Source: Sporothrix humicola (taxonomy: Eukaryota > Ascomycota > Sordariomycetes > Ophiostomatales > Ophiostomataceae). From it: a stretch of DNA of 64,000 nt. The DNA lies in NCBI GenBank assembly GCA_021396245.1, contig WNYE01000038.1:310001-374000 (forward strand), in the 5' to 3' direction. A model generated the notes under the pieces. The model ran no database searches, was not told where the DNA came from, and worked only from the letters and a program-made list of their open reading frames with translations. This document shows, in pieces, positions 45,920-57,500 of the stretch. Numbering within the stretch: the first letter of the stretch is position 1; each line of letters opens with the position of its first letter. Made by a program: the position numbers and the translations under genes.

Positions 45920-48445
45920 TTAGGTTGACTCGGCGGCCGGGGAATCGTCGGCTGTTGCCGTGCCGACCGCGTTGTCTTTGCTTGGCGCCGACGCCACGAC
46001 ATCGAGGCCCGAGCCGTCCTCCTTGACGGAGACGGTGGCCACGTCGCCGGTGCGCACGCCGCCGCGAATAATCTTGTCGGCCAGGTTGTTGCTGATCTCG
46101 GTGGTGATGAGGCGGTTGAGCGGGCGAGCGCCAAACTTGGGGTCGTAGCCCTTCTCGGCGAGCCAGTCGCGGGCGGGCATGGTGACGTCGAGTGTGATGC
46201 GGCGGTCGACGAGGCGACCCTGCAGCTCGCGCAGGCGAATGTCGACAATGTCGCGGAGGGCAGAGCGAGAGAGTCTCTTGAAGACGATGAACGAGTCGAT
46301 GCGGTTCAAGAACTCGGGCGGGTACCGGGAGGCGACAACGTCCATGACGGCGTCGCGGACGCGCGGGTCGACGCTGCCGTCCTCAGACTCGCCGTAGGGG
46401 TGGATAGGGTCGTTGCCGACGAGGATGTCGGCGCCCAGGTTCGAGGTGAGGACGATGATAGTGTTGCGGAAGTCGACGCGGTGGCCCTGGGCGTCTGTCA
46501 GGTAACCCTCGTCGAGGACCTGGAGAAGGAGAGCCGAAATGTCCTTGTGAGCCTTTTCAAACTCATCGAGAAGTAGGACGGCATACGGCTTGCGGCGCAC
46601 GGCCTCGGTGAGCTGGCCGGCGTCGTCGTAGCCAACGTAGCCCGAGGGCGCACCGATGAGGCGCGAGATGGTGTGCTTCTCCTGGAACTCGCTCATGTCG
46701 AAGCGGACGACGGCAGACTCGGTGGAGAACAGGAAGCCGGCGAGCTTCTTGCAGAGTTCTGTCTTACCAACACCCGTAGGACCGAGGAAGAAGAAGGAGG
46801 CCAGAGGACGGTTGTCGCCGGACAGACCGGCACGTTGCAGACGGACAGCGTCGGCAACAGCCTTGAGGGCCTCGTCCTGGCCACGCACCGACTGCCGAAG
46901 AGTGTCTTCCATGTGCACGAGCTTCTCAATATGGCCAGTAGTAAGTTTGGCGACGGGGATACTGGTGATGCGCGAGACAACAGTAGCAATATCGTCGGCT
47001 GTGACTGAGTCGTGGATAAGAGTGCTGCTGGTGGCACTGTCTCCAGTTCCGGTGGTCTCGAGAGCGCCGTCACTGGCCGACGCATCCGTCTTCTTCTTGC
47101 CCTGCTTGTCGCTGTTGACCTTCTGCTCGAGCGAGGGGATTATGCCGAAGCGCAGTTCCGACGCACGGCCAAAGTTGCCGTCGCGCTGGGCACGCTCGAG
47201 GTCCATGCGGGCGCGGTCGAGCTCGCTCTGGGCCTGCTTGATGCTGTCAATCTCATCGCGCTCCTTTTGCCAGCGCTCAGTGAGCTTGGCGGCCTCTTCC
47301 TGGTGGGACTTGAGGTCCGACTCGAGCTTCTCGCGGCGTTCACGGCTGGCAATATCGGTTTCCTTGCGCAGACTCTCGAGCTCGATCTGGATGGTCATAA
47401 TCTTTTGGTCGAGGCGCATAATGTCTTCGGGTTTGCTTTCCTGCTGGAGACGTAGCGAGCTGGCGGCCTCGTCCATGAGGTCAATGGCCTTGTCGGGCAG
47501 GAAGCGTTCGGTAATGTAGCGGTTCGAGAGGGTGGCAGCGGCCACGAGGGCGCCATCGGTGATTCGCACACCGTGGTGCACTTCGTACTTCTCCTTGATG
47601 CCGCGCAGAATGCTGATGGTGTCTTCGACGGTCGGCTCATTAACAAGGATGGGCTGGAACCGACGGGCAAGAGCAACATCCTTTTCGATCAGGCGGTATT
47701 CGTTGAGCGTCGTGGCACCGCAGCATTGTAGTTCGCCACGAGACAGCGCCGGCTTGAGCAGGTTGGACGCGTCAATCGAGCCCTCGGCCTTGCCGAGACC
47801 CAGCAGCGTGTGCAGCTCGTCAATGAACAGAATGACCTCGCCATTGGCCTGCTCGACCTCTGTCAGAACTTTCTTGAGGCGCTCCTCGAAATCGCCGCGG
47901 AATTTGGCACCGGCAATCAGAGAGCCCAGATCCAGACTGATAACACGCTTCTTCTTGATGCTCTCGGGCACATCGCCGCGCACAATTCGCAGTGCCAGAC
48001 CCTCCAGAATGGCCGTCTTGCCCGTACCGGCCTTGCCGATCAGGACGGGGTTGTTCTTTGTGCGTCGAGACAGCACCTGGATTGTCCGCTGGATCTCCTC
48101 GTCACGGCCAATCACAGGATCGAGCTTGCCGTCGCGCGCCCGGGCGGTCAGGTCAATGCCAAATTGCTCGAGTGCCGGCTTCTCCGCCTCGCCGCCGCTC
48201 ATATCCATGCGGTGTGTGCCGCCGGGCGGATGTGGCCGGCCATTGGCATAAGATCGAGTGGCTGCGATCGGAAGAAACTGAAGATGTCGTGATGTTGGTG
48301 ATGTGAAACTGGGAAGGGCTGTGTTTACGGCTGCCAGACGGCCTGCCCGGAGGCTTGTGCCCGGGGTATTGCCTGACTTGGCCGCTGCATATCGGAGCAG
48401 CTGTCGCCGTGTCGAACTGGTGAGCAATTGCTTTCGTGTAAGCAT
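45920..48445 (-). CDS. hsp78: Mitochondrial disaggregase Hsp78 (ClpB/Hsp104 family)
   Basis: Hsp78 is an AAA+ unfoldase that, with mitochondrial Hsp70, dissolves protein aggregates in the matrix. The gene is intronless and encodes 841 residues. An Arg/Ser-rich presequence (MLTRKQLLTSSTRRQLLRY) is followed directly by the first AAA+ domain, since Hsp78 lacks the ClpB N-domain. Walker A of AAA1 is GKAGTGKT at about 137-144 and Walker B VILFIDE at about 204-210. The coiled-coil M domain spans about 355-480 and carries an extra Lys/Ser/Thr-rich loop near 465-490. AAA2 has Walker A GPTGVGKT at about 554-561, then LLLDEFEKAH and the C-terminal FGARPLNRLI. All ATPase motifs are intact. It is divergent from the eEF1B gene. 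Confidence 0.95.
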   Translation of the reverse strand: MLTRKQLLTSSTRRQLLRYAAAKSGNTPGTSLRAGRLAAVNTALPSFTSPTSRHLQFLPIAATRSYANGRPHPPGGTHRMDMSGGEAEKPALEQFGIDLTARARDGKLDPVIGRDEEIQRTIQVLSRRTKNNPVLIGKAGTGKTAILEGLALRIVRGDVPESIKKKRVISLDLGSLIAGAKFRGDFEERLKKVLTEVEQANGEVILFIDELHTLLGLGKAEGSIDASNLLKPALSRGELQCCGATTLNEYRLIEKDVALARRFQPILVNEPTVEDTISILRGIKEKYEVHHGVRITDGALVAAATLSNRYITERFLPDKAIDLMDEAASSLRLQQESKPEDIMRLDQKIMTIQIELESLRKETDIASRERREKLESDLKSHQEEAAKLTERWQKERDEIDSIKQAQSELDRARMDLERAQRDGNFGRASELRFGIIPSLEQKVNSDKQGKKKTDASASDGALETTGTGDSATSSTLIHDSVTADDIATVVSRITSIPVAKLTTGHIEKLVHMEDTLRQSVRGQDEALKAVADAVRLQRAGLSGDNRPLASFFFLGPTGVGKTELCKKLAGFLFSTESAVVRFDMSEFQEKHTISRLIGAPSGYVGYDDAGQLTEAVRRKPYAVLLLDEFEKAHKDISALLLQVLDEGYLTDAQGHRVDFRNTIIVLTSNLGADILVGNDPIHPYGESEDGSVDPRVRDAVMDVVASRYPPEFLNRIDSFIVFKRLSRSALRDIVDIRLRELQGRLVDRRITLDVTMPARDWLAEKGYDPKFGARPLNRLITTEISNNLADKIIRGGVRTGDVATVSVKEDGSGLDVVASAPSKDNAVGTATADDSPAAEST

Positions 48446-49319
48446 TGCTGTGTTAGTGATATTTTTGATCGTTTCTCGTGACTCAGTCTGTAGATGTCTT
48501 TGGCGACAACAGCCAGAATTGAGAGTGACGAGACGGAATTCGAAAAAAAAAAGTTTGTCAGATCAGAAAATCAACTTCCAAGAACGTCTCCCGTAATCTC
48601 ACGACAATGTCGAGATATAATCACGGGCATCAGGAGCTTGTTGTCGATGTCGGCTTACTGGGCGCCACCAGTGACTTCGAGCATCTTCGGCGAGCTACAG
48701 CGAAGCTTCCAGGCCTTATCCATTATCGGGTAGCCCATCGTGCCCATTGTACCCACCTTTCTTGGACAACAGTCACAGTGAGCCCACTTGAGACACCGTT
48801 AGACAGATATTCATATACAGGGATTAGAACGGACAAAAAAACTGCCCCTGTAATTAGTTATGGGGCCTACTGCAATATCGCCCGTTCCTGCCCCGCCAAC
48901 GAGGCCCGCTCAATTTTTTTTTACAGCCCAGGCGGCGACGGTGGCCAAACCGCCAGGAGTGGCAGGAGGCAAGCACGTTGTTCTGGTGAAGACAGACGAG
49001 AGAGTAGGAACGAGCGACGAGGATGGCGAGGGGGACAATGAAAGAAGGAAAAAAAAAATTCAATTTCGTCCCAAAAGGCCCTGCGTCCCACCTCAGGCGC
49101 CCGCACCTTGTCTCCTTTGCTCCCACCCCACCAAACATTTCCTATTCCTGCCATCTCCAGCCTCCTCCCCTTGAAATTTTTTGACCCAAGCTGCCAAAAT
49201 CCAATTTCCCCCCTTTTGCTGATTTCCCTCCTTTCGCTTCCACTTCGTTTCTTATTTCTTCTCTCTTCTTCTTCTTCTCGACAAAGTTTTCAACCTCTTC
49301 TTCTTTTCTTCCAGCCACC
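48446..49319. other. Divergent promoter region, hsp78 / efb1
   Basis: 874 bp between divergent starts. A two-unit heat shock element-like GAAGCTTC lies at 48702-48709. The right part is pyrimidine-rich (efb1 leader). No gene is seen. Confidence 0.7.
48702..48709 (-). promoter_or_regulatory. Two-unit heat-shock-element-like site
   Basis: GAAGCTTC matches nGAAnnTTCn, the Hsf1 half-site pair, about 260 bp upstream of hsp78. A third unit is not conserved, so this is weak. Confidence 0.35.
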
Positions 49320-50548
49320 ATGGGTTTCACGGATCTGCTCACCGACGCCGGCCTTGCTGGTACGTTCTGCGCTGTTTTGCCGCATCGTCTGCGTTCTTGA
49401 TCTTCGACTTTTGCTTCTTTTTTGCTTCATTTTCTTTTGCTTCCCTTCTTTTCTGCTTTTTCTGTCTCTGCTTCGCGCTCGTTGCTTCTCATGCGCCGCT
49501 CGGTTTCTTCGCCGGCGGCCTGGGCTGTTCAACGCTGACCGACAAACTCGCAGTGCTCAACTCCTTCCTGACCACCCGGTCGTACATTGTCGGGTAAGTT
49601 GCAACTCTGGCTTTTTGGCCTTCCCTCTACTCGCAAAACTCTTTCTTCATTTCCGTCCCTCGACAATCTCCCCCGAAACAACATGATGAGAACAATTGGT
49701 CCGTGTTTCTGAGGAGCCTCAAGACCTCCACATGTAGACACATCTATTGCAGGAAACTGCGTCTCTGATCCGTTTCTTTGATCTCGATATTTGATCCTGA
49801 TCTATCCACACTTGCCCGCCATTTTACCTTTTTTCTTTCTGTTTATTTGTCGTGCGGTAACTAACCGTCACAGCCACAATGCCACCCAGGCCGATGTTGT
49901 CGTCTTCAAGGCCCTGAAGGAGGCCCCGGCCGCCGCCAAGTACCCCAACGCCGCCCGGTGGTACAAGCACATCGCCTCGTACGAGGACGAGTTCGCGACC
50001 CTGTCCGGCGACGCCTCCAAGCCCTACACTGCCTACGGCCCCGAGGTCGCCGAGGTCACCATCAACCCCGCCAAGGCCCCCGCTGCCGCCGACGACGACG
50101 ATGATGATGTCGACCTGTTCGGCAGCGACGACGAGGAGGAGGATGCCGAGGCCGCCCGTATCCGGGAAGAGCGCCTGGCCGAGTACCGCAAGAAGAAGGA
50201 GGGCAAGGTCAAGCCGGCTGCCAAGTCGGTCGTCACCCTGGACGTCAAGCCTTGGGGTAGGTCACATTCCACTGTTACGACATGTTTTTTAGGATTGCGA
50301 GTATACTAACGAACGTAGACGACGAGACCGACATGAAGGCTCTCGAGGAGTCTGTCCGCAGCATCGAGCAGGACGGTCTGGTCTGGGGTCTGTCCAAGCT
50401 GGTCGCTGTCGGCTTCGGCATCAAGAAGCTGCAGATCAACCTGGTCATCGAGGACGACAAGGTCTCGCTGGACGACCTCCAGGACACCATTGCCGAGTTC
50501 GAGGACTACGTTCAGTCGTCCGACGTTGTTGCCATGCAGAAGCTGTAA
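49320..50548 (+). CDS. efb1: Elongation factor eEF1B-alpha (guanine nucleotide exchange factor)
   Basis: This protein reloads eEF1A with GTP during translation elongation. Exons are 49320-49359, 49554-49593, 49874-50256 and 50319-50548, giving 230 residues. Introns are 194, 280 and 62 bp, and the frame is kept at every junction. The N-terminus is a short GST-C-like helical region (FLTTRSYIVGHNATQADVVVF, YPNAARWYKHI). A linker with a long Asp/Glu run and FGSDDEEED follows (with a likely casein kinase 2 site), then the conserved KPWDDETDM entry into the exchange domain, ending in VQSSDVVAMQKL. The second intron carries a U18 C/D snoRNA, so one transcript would supply both a translation factor and an rRNA modification guide. 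Two very short 5' exons are normal for this gene in filamentous fungi. Confidence 0.94.
49675..49776 (+). ncRNA. snR18: C/D box snoRNA U18 (snR18) inside efb1 intron 2
   Basis: The intron contains a perfect C box ATGATGA (49683-49689), a D' box CTGA (49709-49712) and a D box CTGA (49765-49768). Flanking GAAAC (49675-49679) and GTTTC (49772-49776) can form the terminal stem. Directly before the D' box is TTGGTCCGTGTTT, complementary to the universally conserved large-subunit rRNA sequence AAACACGGACCAA. The base five positions from D' pairs with the A that yeast snR18 and vertebrate U18 methylate (A649 in yeast 25S, with C650 beside it). In budding yeast snR18 also lies in the EFB1 intron, so host and guide are both conserved. 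A clear C' box was not seen. The ends are estimated to within a few bases. Confidence 0.9.
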
Positions 50549-51051
50549 GCGGGTCTCTATTTGGGATGCCGTTTGATTTGCTTATGTTTGTTGTGCACGG
50601 GTTTGGATGGACGAAAAAATATGGACATATCCTGGGAACTTGACATCAAAAAAAGAACATGAGAGACGTTTGACATGTTTTTTGTTTATGTGTGGATGAT
50701 ATGAAGACATTGCACGCCCCCCCCAAATACGTAAAAATATTTAAAAAATGCATAGACATGGCTCACATTGCCTACAAAAATACTGTCCCAACTTGATGTG
50801 ATTCAGATGTGTTTGCCAGACGTTGAAGGTCAGACAATTCTTGGCCGTTGAGTCAACTTTTAGGCACGGATGCCCAGACAGAGATTTTGGAGAAGCGGGC
50901 AGGAATGGTGGGGTTATTATTGGGCGCTGTCCATTTGGCATTTCCTTTTGGCGTCGTTAGGCGCCTGTTGGCGGCGCAAAAATCACCTGTCGGCTGTCGC
51001 TGCCAGCGCCCGCGCCCAGTGTGGACCTGATGCCGTGCTGAATTATACTGG
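50549..51051. other. Intergenic: efb1 3' end
   Basis: AT-rich after efb1, then mixed. No coding potential. Confidence 0.7.
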
Positions 51052-51116
51052 TCGCGTATTGGCTGCCCGCGACGCGACTTTGACGTCTCGCTACCACTTG
51101 CACTTGACGATCGCGT
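51052..51116. promoter_or_regulatory. Three MCB-like sites upstream of psf1
   Basis: ACGCGA or its reverse TCGCGT occurs at 51052-51057, 51072-51077 and 51111-51116, 134-198 bp before the psf1 ATG. ACGCGA differs by one base from the MBF site ACGCGT and contains its CGCG core. Clustering before a replication gene supports G1/S control; no factor binding is shown. Confidence 0.5.
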
Positions 51117-51249
51117 ACAAACTATTTACTTTGCAACGTCAACATTAACGACGCACACGAGCATAGCGAACAATCCCGGTTTTGCCAATTGGGCCTCTTG
51201 ACTCTCGAAATCACCCACCTTCCCAGTTTTCAGCCTTCCAACCGCAATC

Positions 51250-52042
51250 ATGTACGGAGACCTGGGTAACAAGCTGGTAAGTCAAGCACATGTTCGTCTT
51301 TGCTCTATTGTCGAGAGCTCTTTGTTAACATCCTTCCCCCTCCCCTCCAGGTCCAGCATGCAAAGCGCACACAGAACCTGGCGCACCTCCCGCCCTACCA
51401 GACCGAAATCGTCCGCGCCGTCACCCGCGAAGTCCGCGACCTCGACAAGGACGTCGCCCAGCTCCTCGAACCCTTCCAGGGCGCCTTTGACCCGGCCACC
51501 GAACAGGCCACGGCCTGCGCGCTGCTGGTGGACCACCTCGCCATGCGCCGCAATAAGCGGTGCTTGCTCGCCTACCACCGCACGCGCACTGACAAGCTCG
51601 AGGAGCTCGTGTGGAAGGGGTCGGACGTGGTTGACCTTTCGGTGCAGCAAGTCGCGGGCCAGATAGGCGGCAACGGCTCTGGAGGTGGTGATAACCCCCC
51701 ATCCGAGGGCAGCAGCAGTCTGAGCCCGCAAGAGGAGGACTACGTCCGGCAGTACTCGGACTTGCTGGCGGCGTACAAGGGCCAGTGGACGGACATTGAC
51801 CTGACGGGCAGCCTGGAGCCGCCGCGGGACCTGTTTATCGATGTGCGCGTGCTCAAAGACGCGGGCGAGATCCAGACGGAATACGGGTGGGTTATACTGG
51901 CTTGGTTGATTTTCTTTTTTGCGTGATCAATCCTACTGACCTCTTTAGATCCATCACGCTGAGCAGAAACAGCCAGTTTTATGTCCGGCAGGGCGATGTC
52001 GAACGCCTCATTGCCCAGGGCTACCTCCAGAAGCTGGGATGA
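51250..52042 (+). CDS. psf1: GINS complex subunit Psf1
   Basis: Psf1 is part of GINS, which joins Cdc45 and Mcm2-7 in the CMG replicative helicase. Exons are 51250-51276, 51351-51886 and 51949-52042, giving 218 residues, the usual family size. Introns are 74 and 62 bp. The start MYGDLGNKLVQHAKRTQ is characteristic, as is the helical A-domain segment MRRNKRCLLAYHRTRTDKL. The C-terminal B domain ends with TLSRNSQFYVRQGDVERLIAQGYLQKL, encoded mostly by the last exon. A Ser/Gly-rich loop at about 132-150 separates the two domains. The second intron uses a weaker donor, GTGGGT. The complex as a whole is known from the family; the other subunits are not in this window. Confidence 0.93.
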
Positions 52043-54466
52043 ACGACCTCTGCACAAGTACTACCAGCTAGTGGTACCTCATACCAGCTCGCCATGTAAG
52101 ACGTATGTGTTTCTCTTTGTGTTGGTGTTTGGTAAACATTTGGCATTACCTTATGTCATTCATGCAACGGCATGATATCTACGTGACAGAGACTAACATA
52201 CATAGATTGGCAGGGCAGCATTGCGGGAAGACGGCTTCGAGCCGCGTCTCGGTACTGCGAGCCAACATCGCCTCATCACGCCGAGCGCGGAGACTATTAT
52301 CACGAGGCTGTGCAAGAGACTGGTCATTGTGATGAGCTGCTCACCCTGCATTGAAAAGACGATACGGGCGGCAATACGACTGCCAAGGACCTTATGCCCC
52401 GAAACCTCACAGACCACAAAGCACCAGGCCACGAGCAGTGTTTACTTTCTCTGTCCGTGAGCATAGACTCATCATCACGAGAGCGTCAGGCTTTCGTTCC
52501 TATTCGCCAATGCAGATGCAATACGCCCTCGAATGCTCGCCACGCGAGGGGAACCTGCAGGGTCTGGAGGATATGAACGGCATGTGGCAGGATATTATAT
52601 CCTAATCCGACAGAAGTCTGAGCCGAGACGCGGAGAGTGCTCGAGGAATGTCTCCGTGGGGGTCGTGGAGGATAACATGGGTTGGACAGTTGTTGGAGAG
52701 ACTTTTAGGCAACATTGCACGGGTATTAGACGTTTTTACAATATAAACTGTCCATACATTGTGCATCCCACACATATCACAGCCGTCCACCGAAAAGTCT
52801 CTGCGGCCCACGAGGCGATCACCTGCAGCTGCCGGCATTGATCTCGAGTTGGTATTCGCCATTGACAAGACTGAAAATTCAAACAAAAATAATGCAGATG
52901 CACGAACTAAAGCGTATGGCCAGCATGGACTTCAGGGCGTCCTCGGCCTTTTTGACTGTGAAGTGAGAACTGAGACAGCCACCTGCATGGCCTGCATGGC
53001 CCGCTTTTTCACGTTTTGTTTTTGCGCGTCCACATGGCCAATAAAGCTTTTCCGTTGTTGCAGCCCCTGTGGCAACTGGACGATGCTGCAGCCAGCCTTC
53101 CTGGACTGTGTATGCTACAGTGCGGCTTTGAGTTTTCTGTTTTTATGCAGCCTTTTTCAATGGCCATGAAGGCACGGTGATAGACACGGACTAAAAACGC
53201 AATTGAGCCTTGAAAAGTCGTTGAGATATTGTCTTGTAAAATACACGAGATCATGCATAGTTCATTCAGACATAATCACCTCCAAATGTCGTGAACTCGA
53301 ACCATTTGTTGCACAAAAGACGCCATTGTCAAGGGGATAAATTGTCCGATTGTCCAGATGCTTCTCAGAGCCCATTCCAGCCCACCTGCAACTGCCCTCA
53401 CACTGTACTGCTGCAGGCCATTGCATCATCCACTTTTCCCTGTTCCACCTGCAGCCAAGACCACTCGACCTCTTCTTTCCTCTTTCGTCTTGTATGGTTC
53501 TAGACCTTTGACGTTCGCTCTCTCCTCTGTGTTGCCATCGTTCTTTCCCCGTGTTGACGTTGACTGTGAATTTTCGAAATAGGTAATGGCAACTGCTTGT
53601 TGTGTTGCTCTTTCTGTTCTCGTCACGTAATGGCACCTCCTGTCAATCTTTCTCGCACGTGTTGATCGTTCAGTCTTTCGCAGCTTCCCGGCACGTTCTT
53701 AAAGGCCGTTAGTTCCTTCTCTAAACCATCCTAAAAGTCTCGAGAATTTTGTGTTTCGACAATAAGCCAGTTTCTGTTCATAAAGGCCATTAGCAAAAGG
53801 AAAGCACTAGCCTAGGCCAATAGATAACAATCCAGATTGAAAGAGGGAAGGAGCGAAAAAGACACGAAAATACCCATCACGGCAGCTCCAGTGCCCGCTA
53901 GTCCCGTTGCCCAAGTCCACATTTCTCTCTCCCTCGTCCTCTTTTCTCTCTTCTATCTTAGTCCTCGCTACAACAGTATTATCGTCGATCCCCTTGGCTT
54001 GCAGCGGACGAAGCTACCCTTCCCTAGTCTATTTTCCTTGTTCGCTGCCAAAGGGCTTGGACCGTCTTGCGTCCTTTGCTCAAGTCGTTTTGTGTCTTTT
54101 GTTGGCGACTTTTTTTCTGCACTTTCAAAGCTTTGTCGTCATCGCCAATTTTCCAACAACATCCCATCACCAATTTCCTCAACACACAAACCTGCAGCCT
54201 TGGTACTTTTTTCCTGAAGAACTACGCGGCCGGTCTTCTTGAAACTATTCTTTATTTTCCATTTCTTTACTTCTTCTTTTTATCACCGTGCCGCAACAGA
54301 CTAGACTGAAGTAGCCTGCCCCATCTACGCCACTTTTTTCTCGCTCTTCATTTGGCTGCCCCAGATTCAAAGGGCCCCTCTGTCTTCGGTTCCGTTTCGA
54401 CATCCATTCGACTTGACTTCTCTTCTTTCTCTTCTCTACCTTCCTCCCGACTTCTCTGTCTGCAGC
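52043..54466. other. Gene-free region and leader of the SulP gene
   Basis: No open frame here has real-gene codon use. From about 53900 to 54450 the + strand is pyrimidine-rich, the expected leader of the next gene. Confidence 0.65.
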
Positions 54467-54481
54467 ATGCTGTTGTCATAA
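54467..54481 (+). promoter_or_regulatory. Short upstream ORF before the SulP gene
   Basis: ATG CTG TTG TCA TAA encodes four residues and ends 99 bp upstream of the main ATG. If the transcript starts in the pyrimidine-rich leader, this would be translated first and could lower main-frame translation (inference). Confidence 0.4.
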
Positions 54482-54580
54482 ACCGGCGTGCAGCTCAGCA
54501 GTGGGCTAGAAGCATCCGGCAATTTCGACGACGAAACGACGATTCAAAACGAAATAGAAAACACACACACAGAGATCACC

Positions 54581-57500
54581 ATGTCCTCTACACCACCCAC
54601 GGCGTTTGCCTTCACATCATGGGGCCGCCGGCGAGCCGGGTCCGTCACCTCAGAGGACAGCGCTAGCATCCATGACAGCCGCGGCCGGCACCGCTCCATC
54701 AGCTCAATGGCTGCACCGCGAGAACCGTACCACAGCCAAGACGGCCGTTCCCACCAGCACCAGCACCAGCACCAGAACGCCGATGCAAGCCGGCTTTCCT
54801 CTTCCATAGCTTCCACGAGCCACCGGGAGCCCATCCGCTCCTTTATTAACCCGGCACAACGAGATAACCTAGGTAGGCAGCTTCAGCAAGTGCCATGCAC
54901 GCAAACACGCAGTAATTTTCTAACCTTTCCTCTGCACAGCTCCTGTCAGCAGTCAACAGCAAGCACGATCTGTCCGCGAGGACACGGCCGAGTTGGCCAC
55001 CTACCAGCTCGCAGACAAGACTGAGCGCCGAAACTCGACCATTCTCGCCCGCAACCGCTCTCTCTCCTTCCGCACGACCTTTTCGTCTGACCTCGACGGC
55101 GACGACTACCACTCGATTGACTCGCCGACAACAACCCCGAGTACTGGCTGGGGACCTGAGCCCATCGAAGAGACGTCCGAGCCCGAACCGTCGCCAACCT
55201 CCGAAGAAGACAGAGAGCTGGGCGGCGGCGACTCTGACGATACTGCCGCTTTCGGCGAGAGCCCCTCCTTGCTCACACGAGCATTGCGGCGCTCGCCCCC
55301 ACATACACCCATATCCACAGAAGATCAGCAACAACAGGAAGAACAACAGCAGCAGCAACCACAAGATCAACACGAACCTCGAAATGGAAACGGAGATGGA
55401 AATGGCGCATACCGGGGACGTATATACCGCATGCAAGGTGCCAGTGGGCGTGAGCGTAGCGACAGCAATGCTGTGTTTTCTGATGGAGACGAAGACGGCG
55501 ATGAGGCCCGGCCCTCCATTGGAGGCGGCAGCACAAAGCGCCCCAAAATCCGGCTGTCATCGGCTGCAGACGGTCCTTCTGGCGGATCAAGCACGGCTAC
55601 ACCACAAGCGCCGACGGAGTCAACGCCTCTCCTAGGAGGCTCTGTCGCCGCAAATGGGTCTACCGATCGGTCGGGGTATGATTTGGAAGGACAGAAGAAC
55701 ACGGTGCGGAGACGTATCATGGGAATCTTTGGCCGGCGACAGGATGGATCCACGCGCAGCCCTACCGTTGCGGCCAAGGCCAAGATCAAGAAGACGTACC
55801 GGTCTGTCACACATATCAAGTGGTGGGACCGCAGACGTCTCTGGGAGAACTTGGTTGTGGCGCCCATCGCATGTTTACCTGCTGTCATTGTTGGCCTGCT
55901 GCTCAATATTCTCGATGCTCTTTCATATGGTAAGTGTTGTGAAGGCACCCTGCATTTGAATACAATGCCATGGCTAACATTCCACTAGGCATGATTTTGT
56001 TCCCTCTGGGAAACCCCATCTTTGCCCACCTTGGAGCTGCCGGTATCTCCATCTTTTACGTCAGTACGATCGTGTCCCAGCTCGTCTTCTCGAGCGGGAG
56101 TATTTTCAAGGGCGGCATTGGGTCCGAGTTGATTGAGGTGGTGCCTTTCTTCCACAGCATGGCTTTGACCATTACCGACATTGTTGGCGAAGATAGGCCC
56201 GACGCCGTAATTGCCACTACCATCACATCCTATGCACTCAGTGCAATGGTGACGGGGAGTGTCTTTTACCTGATGGGCCACTTCAAGTTTGGTTACATTG
56301 TCGGCTTCATCCCACGTCATATCCTCATTGGCTGTATTGGCGGTGTCGGTTGGTTCCTTGTTGCCACTGGCTTTGAGGTCACAGCACGCATCGACGGCAG
56401 CCTTGAGTACGACCTGGCAACCCTCCACAAGCTCATACGGCCAGACACGATCCCGCTCTGGATCATCCCTCTGATTCTGGCCATTATACTGTTTTACGGA
56501 CAGAAGCATGTCACCAACAAATACTTCCTCCCTCTCTACATCATCGCCATTCCCTTCCTCTTCTACACTGTTGCCTTTACCTCCGGTAATGCGACACCAT
56601 CCGACCTTCGCAACGACGGTTGGGTGTTCCAGGGTCCACCAGCCGGCGAGCCCTGGTGGTATTTCTACACTCTATACAGTAAGTATTCTTGTCTTGTCTT
56701 AGGTGTCTCTTGAATAGGATTGCTAACCAGTCTTCTTCAGAATTCGATCAGGTCCATTGGGGAGCCATTGGCCAATGCATTCCGGCCATGCTTGCCCTGA
56801 CGTTCTTTGGTATCCTTCACGTCCCGATTAACGTGCCTGCTCTGGCACTCAACACGGGCGAAGACCATGCCGACCTGAACCATGAGTTGAAGCTGCACGG
56901 CTACTCTAACTTCTTGTCTGGCTGCATGGGCAGCATCCAGAACTACCTGGTCTACGCCAACACGCTCTTCTTCATGCGGTCGGGTGGCGATAGCCGTTTG
57001 GCTGGCTTTGAGTTGGCTTTTCTGACGTTCGGAATGATGCTGATTGGACCCAAGACAATAGGCTACATCCCCATCATGATGGTTGGATGCCTGATCTTCG
57101 ATCTCGGGTTCGAGCTGCTTGTGGAAGCCGTCTGGCAGCCTCGCAAGAAGCTCAAGCTTTTGGAGTACGTGACGGTCATTGTGATTGTCCTGATTATGGG
57201 GGTGTACGACTTTGTTGTCGGCATCGGCGTCGGCATCCTGCTGGCGTTTGTATCCCTGATCTTCCAGACGTCACAAATCTCGGCCGTGCGCGCCATGTAC
57301 GCCGGCGACATTGTCAACTCGACGGTTCGCCGCAACCATTCGCAGCACCACTACCTCCGCCAAGTCGGACGCCAGATTTGCATCATCAAGGTGGCTGGCT
57401 ACCTGTTCTTTGGCACGATTGTCAGCGTGGAGCAGAAGATTCGGGATCTGATTGCAGACGAGGCGTTCATTCAGCGGCCCATTCGCTACCTGATTCTCGA

